A stretch of 61,600 bases of DNA from Rhodospirillaceae bacterium (GTDB lineage Bacteria > Pseudomonadota > Alphaproteobacteria > Rhodospirillales > Rhodospirillaceae). Below, piece after piece: positions 1 through 12,425 of the stretch (within the stretch, counting starts at the first letter, position 1; each line of letters begins with the position of its first letter). The stretch lies in NCBI GenBank assembly GCA_947476695.1, contig CANJRD010000020.1, positions 1 through 61,600 on the forward strand, given 5' to 3'. The notes under the pieces were generated by a model that made no database searches, was not told where the DNA came from, and saw only the letters and a program-made list of their open reading frames with translations. The position numbers were made by a program, and so were the translations under genes.

Positions 1-263
1 GACCCAGCCCCAAGGTCGCCTTCAGATAGCTGCGTCTCGGTCTGCCGCGCCCACTTTTGGGCGCTGGCTCTGCTTTCAAAGCTTCGGGCCAGCGGGCGCA
101 GCCCGGAGACACGAATTTGAACCTGCCATTTGCCGGATTGCAGGCGACGGATTGAAGCCATGCGCTGTCCTCGCTGTGACCAGAGTGTGACGGGCACGGC
201 TTCGAGAGGTGGGACGAGCGAAGGATGGTTCAGCTAAGTCTTTGTGAAGACGAGCTGAAAAAA

Positions 264-340
264 TGGCGGGAGCGACGGGACTCGAACCCGCGACCTTCGG
301 CGTGACAGGCCGACGTTCTAACCAACTGAACTACGCCCCC
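264..340 (-). tRNA. tRNA-Asp (anticodon GTC)
   Basis: Read on the minus strand this folds as a complete 77-nt tRNA with an encoded CCA end at 264-266. The acceptor stem GGGGGCG pairs with CGCTCCC (one G-U pair). The anticodon loop CTGTCAC gives anticodon GTC, and the T loop TTCGAGT closes a GC-rich stem. A GC-rich hairpin lies just upstream (about 351-371). No neighbouring tRNA is present. Confidence 0.97.
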
Positions 341-568
341 GCACGGGGCTCTGGTCCGGGTGTGGCCCGGACCGTTGAGGCCGCGGGTTGTAACAGGTGA
401 GCCCGGGCGGTGCAAGCGTGGTCGGAGGTATTTTATAGGCACTAAAAATTGGAGTTTTCCACAGGCACGAGGGACTTAGCACCCGCCGTAAATCGCCACC
501 AATCCGCTTGGTTTAGAGCCGCAACCGGGGTATGTTAGCGACTTCAAACCAATCCCCTTGGGCGGAAT

Positions 569-2583
569 ATGCTCAGTACACGGGCATCCTCGCTGAGCGT
601 CATCGCCGCGTTTCCCGCGGGGAGCGGCGTGCGCGCCGGCAGCCTCATGAAAACCGAAGTCGACCAGGCCCGCCTGCTGTCCATGGCCGAGAGCTTCGGC
701 AACATGGGGCACTGGCACTGGTATCCCGACACCGATGCGATGATTTGGTCGCCGCCGGTGTGGGAACTTGTCGGCCTCGACCAGCAGCGCAATATCGCCT
801 GTCTTGAACTCGCGCTGGCCTGCACCCATCCGGACGACCGCGCCGAGGTGCAGCGTCAGCTGCGCCTCGCGGCCGCCGATGGCACCGGCTTTGAGTTCGA
901 CCTTCGCATCGTGCGCAGCGACGGGGCCGTCCGCACCGTCATCGCCAAGGGCATGCCGGAATTCCGCGAAGGCCGGGTCGAGGCGATGTTCGGCGTGCTC
1001 ACGGACGTCACCGATGCCTTTGCCGCCATTCGTGCGATCCGCGACCAGCACGAGATGCTCGACCTCGCAGCCGAACTCGCGCAGCTCGGTCACTGGGTGT
1101 GGAACTGCGAGGACAAGCACCTGTCGTTCTGCTCCGACGAACTCGCGCGCATCCATGGCATGCCGGTCGAACTGTTCCGGAGTCGCTTCTTACGCCCGGA
1201 GGATTTTGCCGCGGTGATCGCGGCCGAGCATCGGTTGGCGTATCTCGACGCGATCCGCGGCGCGCTGTCGCGGGCCGAGCCTTATGCGATCGAATATCGC
1301 CTGATCTCCGACAGCGGCGACGTGAAGGAGATCCGCGAGATCGGCCATCCGCTGTTCGACGAGGACGCAGGCCTGAAGCGTTTCATCGGCACGGTCCAGG
1401 ACGTCACCGAGACCAAGCGCCGCGAGAACGAACTGCGGATCGCCAAAACCGCGCTTGAGCGACAGGCGGAGGCGTTACGTCGCAGCGAACAGAAATTCCG
1501 CGACATCATCGAAGGATCGATCCAGGGCATCGTCGTGTTGCGCGACTTCCACCCGGTGTTCGCCAATCAGGCCTATGCGCGTTTGCTGGGTCTCGCAGGC
1601 CCTGAGGCGGTCGTGGCGCTCGGTGACTTGCGGCGCGTGATGCCGATGCAGGACGACGCCGGCCAGACCTTCTGGGACTGTGCGATCAACGGCCAGTTCG
1701 ACGGCCAGACGCGGCGCGCCTGTATCCGCACTGTCGACGGGCGGATGATCTGGACCGACGCGATCGGTCGCGCCATCGAATGGGAAGGTGAGCAGGCGGT
1801 GCTGGTCACGGTCATCGACGTGACCGAGCGGCACCTCGCCGAGCAGAAGCTGCAAACCAAGACGCGCGAGCTGCAGGAGTCCAATCTGCAGAAGGACAAG
1901 TTGTTCTCGATCATCGCGCATGACCTGAAAGCCCCCTTCAATGCGGTGATCGGGTTTGCCGATCTGTTGGCGACGCGGGCCAGCTCGCTGACGATCGAAA
2001 AAATCACGGACTACGCGCGTATCGTGCGCGACTCCGCGACCAGCGTGCATGGTCTGTTCGACAATTTGCTGACATGGGCGGCGTTCCAGCTGCGCGATTC
2101 CGCGCCGCGCTCTTGTGCGGTGGATCTCGCCGCAGCGGTGGACGAAAGCATGGCGCCGCTGGCGTCCCTGGCCACCGAGAAGGGCGTGAAGATCGTGAAC
2201 GCCGTTCGCGAGTCGGGTTCTGATATTCAGGTTCTTGCGGACGCGGACCTGCTGTGCGTGGTGTTGCGCAACCTGATCTCCAATGGAATCAAGTTCTGCC
2301 ACGAAGGCGATGAAGTGCGGATCTGCGCGAGCGGCGAGGCGATGGTGCGGATCACCATCAAGGATACCGGCGTTGGGATGGAGCCCGACGATATCGCCAA
2401 CCTGTTCCGGCTGGATCGCGCCGTATCGTCCACGGGCACGCGCGGCGAGCGCGGCACCGGGCTCGGCCTGTATCTCTGCCGCGACATCATCGCGCGCCAT
2501 GGGGGCAGCATCACCGCCGAAGCGGTGCCCGGCAAAGGCAGCGCCTTCCATATCACGCTGCCGCAGGCCGTGGCGCAGGAAGC

Positions 2584-2587
<4 letters not shown>
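569..2587 (+). CDS. PAS-domain sensor histidine kinase
   Basis: A 672-residue hybrid-lacking sensor kinase. Three PAS/PAC units are visible (about 40-155, 165-290 and 305-425), the first two ending in typical DVT repeats. A short coiled coil follows, then the HisKA dimerisation box with phospho-acceptor His451 ([10 protein letters not shown]), the N box around Asn568, G1 (DTGVGM, 599-604) and G2 (GTGLGL, 629-634). There are no transmembrane segments, so it should be a soluble sensor. No response regulator is adjacent, so the partner is unknown. The start at 569 has a modest GGCGG upstream; an alternative ATG at 647 would remove 26 residues that are not part of any domain. Its stop codon overlaps that of the convergent metH gene. 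Confidence 0.9.
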
Positions 2588-5333
<2,746 letters not shown>

Positions 5334-5337
<4 letters not shown>

Positions 5338-6401
5338 GATGCCAACTTAAATGGCTCGAGCCCGGCGAGCTTCATCGCGACAGGAATCTTGGGCAATTTA
5401 CGGGGTTTCAGGCCGCCAACACTTTTGGCAATGGCGGCGATGTGATCCGGCGTCGTACCGCAGCAGCCGCCGACGATGTTCACCAGTCCATCTTTCGCCC
5501 AGGCCATGATGTGGCCGGCGGTCTCGTCCGGCTTTTCATCGTACTGGCCGAATTCGTTCGGCAGGCCGGCGTTCGGATAGGCGTGAATGTAGGTGTCGGC
5601 CACGCGCGATAGCTCGGCGATATAGGGGCGCAGCTGCGCCGCGCCGAGCGCGCAGTTCAAGCCGATGGTCAGTGGCTTCACATGGCGCAGCGAATTCCAG
5701 AAAGCTTCCGCGGTCTGACCCGACAGGATGCGGCCAGACTGATCGGTGATGGTGCCGGAGATCATCACCGGCAAAACGATGCCCTTTTCCTCGAATACCT
5801 CGTCGACCGCGAACAGCGCGGCCTTGGCGTTCAACGTATCGATGATGGTCTCGACCAGGATGATGTCCGCGCCGCCATCGATCAGTCCCCTGGTCTGTTC
5901 CTTGAACGCTTCACGCAGCTCGTCGAAAGTGACGTTGCGGAAGCCGGGGTCGTTCACGTCAGGCGAGATGGACGCGGTGCGGTTGGTCGGTCCTATGGCG
6001 CCGGCGACGAAGCGCGGCTTCGCCGGGTTCTTGGCGGTGTATTCGTCAGCTGCTTCACGGGCGATGCGCGCGCCTTCGTAGTTGAGTTCGTAGACCAGCG
6101 GCTCCATCCCATAGTCCGCTTGCGCGATGGTGGTGGAGGAGAAGGTGTTGGTCTCGATGATGTCCGCGCCGGCCGCGAGATAGTCGCGATGGATGTCGCC
6201 GATGATCTTCGGCTGACTGAGAATCAACAGGTCGTTGTTGCCGCGTACGTCGCGCGGATGCGACGCGAAACGCGTGCCGCGATAACCGGCTTCGTCGAGC
6301 TTATAACGCTGGATCATCGTGCCCATGGCGCCGTCGAGCACCAGGACCCGCGTTGTCAGGGCTTCTTTGAGGGCTGCGATGCGCTCGGCGGAGGACGTCA
6401 T
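5334..6401 (-). CDS. metH: Methionine synthase, homocysteine-binding N-terminal part
   Basis: 355-residue homocysteine S-methyltransferase barrel that provides the zinc site activating homocysteine for the neighbouring cobalamin protein. Zinc ligands are visible as Cys250 (GLNCALG) and Cys313-Cys314 ([10 protein letters not shown]). The barrel starts with the usual DGAMGT segment (23-28). The start at 6401 is preferred because the family begins here and AGG lies just upstream; the reading frame stays open further back but codes for unrelated sequence. It forms a two-gene unit with the downstream gene. I looked for a cobalamin, SAM or SAH riboswitch between 6402 and 6586 and could not make out one. 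Confidence 0.94.
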
Positions 6402-6586
6402 GAGGAACCTGCAAGGCTCGTGGGGTGTGTTACCGCACGGTGGCACTATATAGGCCGCTGAAAGCCTTGGGAAAAGCCCAAGTCGTTCAATCCGCCGCGC
6501 AATTCTGCCGCGACCTGCCGGCGATTGCGGCGGTTCCCCTTGCGTGTTACCCCGCACGCTACGCCGCATCCCCGAAGAGGACGCCT

Positions 6587-7234
6587 ATGCCGCAACCCGA
6601 TCATGTGATGGCGCTGCCCGCACCGAACGACGCCAAGCTGGCGCGGACGCTGGACGAGGGCATGAAATCGTACTTTCAGGTCTGCCGGGAGAAACTTGGT
6701 CTCGTGCCGAACGTGTTGAGGGCGTATGCCTTCCGCCCGGCCAAGCTGAAGACCTTCGTTGCGTTCTATAACGAGCTGATGCTGGGTGACAGCGGGCTAT
6801 CCAAGGTCGAGCGTGAGATGATCGCCGTGGTCGTGTCCTCGACCAACCATTGCTTCTACTGCATCGCTGCCCACGGTCAGGCTTTGCGCGAATTGTCTGG
6901 CGACCCCGAACTCGGCGAGATGCTGGTCGCGAACTACCGTGTCGCGAAACTTTCGCCGCGTCATCGCGCCATGCTGGATTTTGCCTACAAGCTCACGGTG
7001 CGGCCCGCCGAGATCACCGCTGATGACAGGGCTGCCCTGCGTAAAGCGGGCTTCGCCGACGCGGATATTTTCGATATCGCTGACACCATCGGCTTCTACA
7101 ACATGAGTAATCGCGTTGCGATTGGCCTCGATATGATGCCCAATCGCGAGTATCACGGACGCAGCCGCACCGCTTCCGCGCCGCGTCCATCCCATCGTAA
7201 AGCTGGCGCTCTCCGCGCCAAGAAAAAGCGCTGA
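6587..7234 (+). CDS. AhpD-like peroxidase-related protein (CMD family)
   Basis: 215 residues, a member of the carboxymuconolactone-decarboxylase/AhpD fold group often annotated as uncharacterised peroxidase-related enzyme. The redox motif HCFYCIAAHG carries Cys89 and Cys92 with His88 and His96, the arrangement used by AhpD for thiol-dependent peroxide reduction. The start is the ATG after GAAGAGGA; longer in-frame sequence upstream overlaps the metH promoter region and is not family-like. The C-terminal 30 residues are basic and Lys/Arg-rich. It precedes gabD by 15 bases, so the two are probably co-transcribed. The physiological substrate is unknown. Confidence 0.85.
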   Translation: MPQPDHVMALPAPNDAKLARTLDEGMKSYFQVCREKLGLVPNVLRAYAFRPAKLKTFVAFYNELMLGDSGLSKVEREMIAVVVSSTNHCFYCIAAHGQALRELSGDPELGEMLVANYRVAKLSPRHRAMLDFAYKLTVRPAEITADDRAALRKAGFADADIFDIADTIGFYNMSNRVAIGLDMMPNREYHGRSRTASAPRPSHRKAGALRAKKKR

Positions 7235-7249
7235 TCCTGGAGTATCTCA

Positions 7250-8746
7250 ATGCCTCTCGATTCCTCGACGCTCGGTCTCAAAGACGCTGGTCTGCTGAAA
7301 GACAAAGGTTACATCGATGGCGCCTGGGTGGGCGCTGACAGTGGGAATACCTTTGCCGTCAACAATCCGGCATCGGGCGCGTTGATCGCCGACCTTCCGG
7401 ATCAGGGTGCTGCGGAAACGCGCCGCGCCATCGAAGCCGCGCAGGCAGCCCTGCCGGCCTGGCGTGCGTTGACCGCGAAGCAGCGCGCGGCACTGTTGCG
7501 CAAGTGGTTCAACCTGATGATGGAAGCGCAGGACGATCTTGCGATCATCATGACGGCAGAGCAGGGCAAGCCGCTGAAGGAATCCAAAGGCGAAGTCGCC
7601 TACGGCGCCAGCTACATCGAGTGGTTCGCCGAAGAGGGCAAACGCGTCTATGGCGATGTCATCCCGACGATGGCGGCCGGGAAGCGTATCGTCGTGCTGA
7701 AGCAGGGCATCGGCGTCGTCGGCGCGATTACGCCGTGGAATTTCCCCAACGCGATGATCGCGCGCAAGGTCGCCCCGGCCTTGGCGGCGGGCTGCACCTT
7801 CGTCGTGAAGCCGGCGGCGCAGACCCCGTTGTCCGCCCTGGCCATGGTGGAACTGGCTCATCGCGCCGGGATCCCCAAGGGCGTGATCAACATCATCGTC
7901 GGCAAGAAGTCGCGTGAGATCGGCGCCGAGATCACCGGCAATCCGATCGTGAAGAAGTTCACCTTCACCGGATCCACCGAAGTCGGAAAGGTGCTGATGA
8001 AGCAGTGCGCCGAGACGGTGAAGAAGGTGTCGATGGAACTGGGCGGCAATGCGCCGTTCATCGTGTTCGATGACGCCGACCTGGATGCGGCGGTTGAAGG
8101 CGCGATGGCGTCGAAGTACCGCAACACCGGGCAGACCTGCGTCTGCGCCAACCGCTTCTATGTGCAGGACGGCGTCTATGACGCGTTCGCCGCGAAGCTT
8201 GTGGCGGCCGTGAAGGCGTTGAAGGTCGGCGACGGCCTGAAGGGCGACCAGGATCAAGGGCCGCTGATCGATCAGCCCGCCCTCGAGAAGGTGGAGAGCC
8301 TGGTCGAGGACGCGAAGAAGAAAGGCGCGAAGGTTCTGACGGGCGGTGCGCGTCACGAACTCGGCCGTACGTTCTATCAGCCGACCGTGCTTGCCGGCGT
8401 CACGTCCGAAATGTCGGTTTTCAGCGAAGAGATCTTCGGGCCCGTCGCGCCGCTCTTCCGCTTCAAGACGGAAGCGGAGGTCATCAAGCAGGCGAACGAT
8501 ACGCCTTATGGGTTGGCGGCTTATTTCTATGCGCGCGACATCGGGCGCGTGTGGCGCGTGGCCGAGGCGCTGGACTACGGCATCGTCGGCATCAACGAAG
8601 GAATCATCTCCACCGAGATGGCGCCGTTCGGCGGCGTTAAGGAATCCGGCAATGGTCGCGAAGGGTCCAAGTACGGACTCGAGGACTACCTGGAGATCAA
8701 ATACACCCTCATGGGCGGCCTGGGTGTGGATAACCCGCAGTCATAG
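7250..8746 (+). CDS. gabD: NAD(P)-dependent succinate-semialdehyde dehydrogenase
   Basis: 498 residues, full length for the class I aldehyde dehydrogenase superfamily. It oxidises succinate semialdehyde to succinate, feeding the TCA cycle. Catalytic residues are Glu263 (MELGG) and Cys297 (NTGQTCVCANR). The second Cys two residues away matches the redox-switch pair of GabD enzymes. The cofactor-binding segment TPWNFPNAMIARK (161-173) is also GabD-like. The gene follows the AhpD-like gene and is not accompanied by gabT. Substrate preference among semialdehydes cannot be settled from sequence. Confidence 0.9.
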   Translation: MPLDSSTLGLKDAGLLKDKGYIDGAWVGADSGNTFAVNNPASGALIADLPDQGAAETRRAIEAAQAALPAWRALTAKQRAALLRKWFNLMMEAQDDLAIIMTAEQGKPLKESKGEVAYGASYIEWFAEEGKRVYGDVIPTMAAGKRIVVLKQGIGVVGAITPWNFPNAMIARKVAPALAAGCTFVVKPAAQTPLSALAMVELAHRAGIPKGVINIIVGKKSREIGAEITGNPIVKKFTFTGSTEVGKVLMKQCAETVKKVSMELGGNAPFIVFDDADLDAAVEGAMASKYRNTGQTCVCANRFYVQDGVYDAFAAKLVAAVKALKVGDGLKGDQDQGPLIDQPALEKVESLVEDAKKKGAKVLTGGARHELGRTFYQPTVLAGVTSEMSVFSEEIFGPVAPLFRFKTEAEVIKQANDTPYGLAAYFYARDIGRVWRVAEALDYGIVGINEGIISTEMAPFGGVKESGNGREGSKYGLEDYLEIKYTLMGGLGVDNPQS

Positions 8747-8762
8747 GTTGGACTCGAACCCA
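8746..8762 (-). other. tRNA T-arm-like remnant
   Basis: Immediately after the gabD stop codon the minus strand reads TGGGTTCGAGTCCAACC, which resembles the T arm of a tRNA (GGTTCGAGTCC). No acceptor stem or anticodon arm could be found around it. The following 130 bases are conspicuously AT-rich compared with the rest of the window. It may be an old integration scar or chance. Confidence 0.25.
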
Positions 8763-8896
8763 TAATATTATTTGGAATCAATAGGGTATCTCGTTCTAAA
8801 ATCCCTAAGAAATTCTTGCCAAATCCTCACTGAGGTATTAATGATATCACGAGCAGAAGTATAAGCGTTCCTATTTCGCTCAGAAAGGGCGGACGG

Positions 8897-10033
8897 ATGA
8901 CTGAAGTGGTCACAAACGGCGCTGCTTTTATGCGGCCCTTCCTGCAGTCAACAAGACTGCAGGCCAGCGGTATTTCGAATCAGGATTCTCAGCAGATCTC
9001 CGCCCAGGTCTCGGCTGAGGCCAGCCGTGCGGAAGCAAACGCCTCCGCGCAGGAAGTGCCTCGTGCCAGCGAAGACCGGTCGAGCCTGCAGAATGATTCG
9101 TCGCCGCAATCCAATTCCCGACCCGAGCCGTCTCGTTTAAAGGCGGCCGCGGCCAACAGCCCCGCTGCTCCGGCGAACGCGCCGACCGGTCCTTCAAAGG
9201 CCCGCGTCGACATCGCGCCGCTGCAGCTGGCTCAGCCCGCGTCTGTATCTGCACAGGCGCAGGCGCCCGCCGCGACACCGCAGACGCAAGCCGCGTCCAC
9301 TTTAACCGCGGCCACACCCGCGCCGGCCCCGACGCCTGCCCCGGCAACGGATCCGGCGCCTGCCCCGGCCTCGGATACAGCGCCGGTGGTTTCGCCGGGC
9401 GCGCTTGGTCCCGCCGCGAGCCTGAATACGTTGGCGGTCGAGAACCTGTCGCAGAACATCATCGGTGTCGCCTTCGCGCCGACACAGGTGACGCAAACTT
9501 CCGACGATGATGGTGCAATCGCCACGCAGCCGCAGCGCAATTTCATCTTCGCGCAGCGCAAGGTTTTCACCGAGGCCCAACAGACCGACAAGTTCGCCGC
9601 CGAAGACAGCCGCCGCCAATTTGTGGCGGAAGAAGCTTCCAAGACGCCGAAGTTCGCCGTGCAGGCAACTGCGCAGTTCGTGACCACGGTCGCGTCCGGT
9701 AAGTTCGCCACGACTGAGGATGCACAGAAGCTGTCGGATAAGACCCAGCAGGCTGAGACGCCCATCGTCGAGAACGGCGAAGCCCGTCTCTATGACAAGG
9801 TCGCCGAAGGCGACGCAGGCAACCGCTTCGCGCAGGAAGATGCTCAGCAGCAATCCCAAAACCAGGGTCGTGGCAACAGCCGGGAAAGCTTGCATCAGCG
9901 CGCGGAAGCCATCGCTCAGGCTCTCGGAACGAAAGCGGCGCATCCCGAGGTCAAAAAGCTGATCGCTGACATCGCCCGCTATCGCGCCTCGCATCCCGGT
10001 ACAGGCGCGGCGTCGGTGATCGTCACGGCCTAA
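8897..10033 (+). CDS. Ala/Pro/Gln-rich hypothetical protein
   Basis: 378 residues with no family I recognise. Residues about 30-170 are low-complexity Ser/Ala/Gln then Ala/Pro/Thr-rich sequence (runs such as APAPTPAPAT), likely disordered. Residues about 200-330 contain loosely repeated short units centred on KFA or QFV followed by acidic residues (for example DKFAAEDS, RQFVAEE, PKFAVQ, GKFATTEDAQ, NRFAQEDAQ). The last 50 residues look helical and better folded. There is no signal peptide or membrane segment. AAGGGCGG precedes the ATG. The upstream 150 bases are AT-rich and probably hold its promoter. Function unknown. Confidence 0.75.
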   Translation: MTEVVTNGAAFMRPFLQSTRLQASGISNQDSQQISAQVSAEASRAEANASAQEVPRASEDRSSLQNDSSPQSNSRPEPSRLKAAAANSPAAPANAPTGPSKARVDIAPLQLAQPASVSAQAQAPAATPQTQAASTLTAATPAPAPTPAPATDPAPAPASDTAPVVSPGALGPAASLNTLAVENLSQNIIGVAFAPTQVTQTSDDDGAIATQPQRNFIFAQRKVFTEAQQTDKFAAEDSRRQFVAEEASKTPKFAVQATAQFVTTVASGKFATTEDAQKLSDKTQQAETPIVENGEARLYDKVAEGDAGNRFAQEDAQQQSQNQGRGNSRESLHQRAEAIAQALGTKAAHPEVKKLIADIARYRASHPGTGAASVIVTA

Positions 10034-10126
10034 AAATGTTCGGCGGCCATTTATATTGGTCCGTCCGCTAGCCAAGGAAGGCCTGCGTCACTACGTTGAC
10101 CGGGCCTTTTCCTTTGCGGACATCCC

Positions 10127-11971
10127 ATGCGTAACGCCGCCTTTTCGCCCGACGCCGATACGCGCCGCCAGCGCAGCGACTGGCAGGTGATCAAAACCCT
10201 GCTGCCGTTCCTGTGGCCGAAGGGCGATCTCGACATCAAGCTGCGGGTTGTGACCGCGATGGCCTGCATCGCGCTGGCCAAGATCGCGACGGTGCTGATC
10301 CCGGTCTACCTGAAGAACAGCGTCGATGCTCTGTCGCTCGAGGATACGGTGGCGATCCCGCTTGGCATGATCCTGGCTTATGGCCTTGTTCGCTTCCTCA
10401 GTCAGTTTTTCGCGCAGATCCGCGATGCGGTTTTCGCCAAGGTGGGGGTGCGCGCGGTGCGCCGCTCCGCCGGCGCGGTGCTGGCGCATTTGCACCGGTT
10501 GTCGCTGCGTTTTCATCTGGATCGCCGCACAGGCGGGCTGACGCGTTCGATTGAACGCGGCATGGCGGCGATCGATAATCTTGTGTCGATCACGCTGTTC
10601 AATCTGGCACCGACGCTGCTCGAGGTGCTGTTGGTGTTCGGCATCCTGTGGAAAGTGTTCAACTTTACCTTCGGCGCGGTCGCGCTGGTCACGGTGATGA
10701 TCTACGTCGCCTTCACGGTGCTGACCACCGAATGGCGCCTGAAGTTCCGTCGCGAGAGCAATCTGCTTGATAACAAAGCGAACACCCGCGCGATCGACAG
10801 CCTGCTGAACTATGAGACGGTCAAGACCTACGGCAACGAGGCGCTCGAGCTCGCCGAGTACGACCGCGTGATGGAGAAGTATGAAACCGCTGCCGTGCGC
10901 AATCAGGCGTCTCTGTCGCTATTGAACGTCGGGCAGGGCGTCATCATCTCCATCGGCGCGGTGATCCTGATGGCGATGGCCGCGCAGGGGCGCATCAACC
11001 GCACCATGACGGTTGGCGACTTCATTCTCGTGAACACCTACATGCTGCAGCTGGCGCAGCCGCTGAACTTCTTCGGCTTCGTCTATCGCAACATCAAGCA
11101 GGCGATGGTCGATCTCGAGAAGATGTTCGAACTGCTTGATGTCGGCGAGGAGATCAAGGACAAGCCGAATGCGCCGCCGCTGGACATCAAAGGCGGCGAA
11201 ATCCGCTTCGAGAATGTCAGCTTCGCCTACGATCCGCGGCGCCCGATCTTGAAGGATGTGTCGTTTACCGCGGCGCCCGGCCAGATGATCGCTTTCGTCG
11301 GTGCGACCGGGTCCGGCAAGTCGACGGTCGGTCGGCTGTTGTTCCGGTATTACGACGTGAACACTGGTCGGATCGTTATCGATGGTCAAGATATCAGGGA
11401 TGTGACGCAGGACTCGCTGCGCCGATCCATCGGTATCGTTCCGCAGGATACGGTGCTGTTCAACGACACCATCCGCTACAATCTCGCCTACGCGAAGATT
11501 GGCGCCAGCGACGACGAGATCGCCAAGGCCGCGCAGCTTGCGCATATCGACGATTTCATCGCGAGCCTGCCGGACGGCTACAGCACCACAGTGGGCGAGC
11601 GCGGTCTGAAGCTCTCCGGCGGCGAGAAGCAGCGCGTAGCCATCGCGCGCGTGATCCTGAAGGGCTCGCCGATCCTGTTGTTCGACGAAGCCACCTCGGC
11701 GCTGGACACCCATACGGAGAAGGAAATCCAAGCGAATCTGCGCGAAGTCTCCGTTGGGCGAACAACCCTGGTGATCGCTCACCGCCTGTCGACCATCATA
11801 GACGCGGATCAGATTCTGGTCATCGACCAGGGTATAATCGCCGAGCGCGGTACCCATACCGAGCTGCTTCAAAAGGGCGGGCTTTATGCCGCCGCCTGGG
11901 AGAAGCAACAGCGTAGCCAAGCGCTGGCGGAGGAAACCGGCAACGGATTCGCGGCCAAGGCCGCGGAGTGA
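10127..11971 (+). CDS. Atm1-type ABC exporter (fused permease and ATPase)
   Basis: 614-residue half transporter of the Atm1/ABCB7 heavy-metal family, an inner-membrane homodimer thought to export glutathione-linked sulfur, persulfide or metal compounds. An exporter membrane domain with about six helices spans 35-320, including the Atm1-like NYETVKTYGNE segment (228-238). The ATPase domain has Walker A GATGSGKST (392-400), Q loop VPQD, signature LSGGE (496-500) and Walker B ILLFDE (516-521). The downstream 100-residue protein starts 20 bases later and is probably co-transcribed. Length and motifs are complete. Confidence 0.92.
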   Translation: MRNAAFSPDADTRRQRSDWQVIKTLLPFLWPKGDLDIKLRVVTAMACIALAKIATVLIPVYLKNSVDALSLEDTVAIPLGMILAYGLVRFLSQFFAQIRDAVFAKVGVRAVRRSAGAVLAHLHRLSLRFHLDRRTGGLTRSIERGMAAIDNLVSITLFNLAPTLLEVLLVFGILWKVFNFTFGAVALVTVMIYVAFTVLTTEWRLKFRRESNLLDNKANTRAIDSLLNYETVKTYGNEALELAEYDRVMEKYETAAVRNQASLSLLNVGQGVIISIGAVILMAMAAQGRINRTMTVGDFILVNTYMLQLAQPLNFFGFVYRNIKQAMVDLEKMFELLDVGEEIKDKPNAPPLDIKGGEIRFENVSFAYDPRRPILKDVSFTAAPGQMIAFVGATGSGKSTVGRLLFRYYDVNTGRIVIDGQDIRDVTQDSLRRSIGIVPQDTVLFNDTIRYNLAYAKIGASDDEIAKAAQLAHIDDFIASLPDGYSTTVGERGLKLSGGEKQRVAIARVILKGSPILLFDEATSALDTHTEKEIQANLREVSVGRTTLVIAHRLSTIIDADQILVIDQGIIAERGTHTELLQKGGLYAAAWEKQQRSQALAEETGNGFAAKAAE

Positions 11972-11991
11972 TTTAGCGAGAGAGAGCAGCC

Positions 11992-12294
11992 ATGGCGAAC
12001 CCACAATCTCCGAATACGCAGTCAAACGTCCAACAGACGCCGGTCTATTTCGAGCAGGAAAATATCGACCGGCTGATGCGCATGGTGATGACCTTGGCGA
12101 CCGAGGTTGCCGTCCTGCGCGAGCGCATCGACACGCATGAGCAGGTCGCCGGCGCGAAAAAGCTGTTCAGCGCGGCGGACATCGAAGCCTTCGAGCCCAA
12201 TGCCGAGACAGCGGCCGCGCGCGATGCCTGGCGCACCCGGTTCATCGACCGGATGCTGAAGCTGATGTCGGAAGAGATGGAGGAAGCGCGCTAG
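11992..12294 (+). CDS. Small coiled-coil hypothetical protein
   Basis: 100 residues preceded by a GAGAGAG ribosome site. Residues about 20-55 form an amphipathic helix (ENIDRLMRMVMTLATEVAVLRERID) of the kind seen in short coiled coils, and the C terminus is acidic and helical. There is no signal peptide. It sits directly behind the Atm1 exporter, suggesting an operon, but nothing in the sequence shows a functional link. I do not recognise a family. Confidence 0.7.
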   Translation: MANPQSPNTQSNVQQTPVYFEQENIDRLMRMVMTLATEVAVLRERIDTHEQVAGAKKLFSAADIEAFEPNAETAAARDAWRTRFIDRMLKLMSEEMEEAR

Positions 12295-12425
12295 GCGCTT
12301 CTGTCCGGCGAGTGGCTATATAAGGCCGCCTCGTGACGAAGAGATTGCGGTCCCTGCATCTGATCCTTGCAGGCGGTACCCGGTTTGGCGCTAACTTACC
12401 GCGTACCGTCAGGGAGGATGGGATC

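Noticed and set aside
1-230. Possible structured RNA (6S-like GC stems) at the left edge
   Set aside because: Some stems can be drawn, but no diagnostic conserved bubble or match could be established by eye; a covariance-model search would be needed.
6402-6586. Riboswitch (cobalamin, SAM or SAH) upstream of metH
   Set aside because: Looked for a B12 box and SAM/SAH-type pseudoknots and could not find convincing conserved segments.
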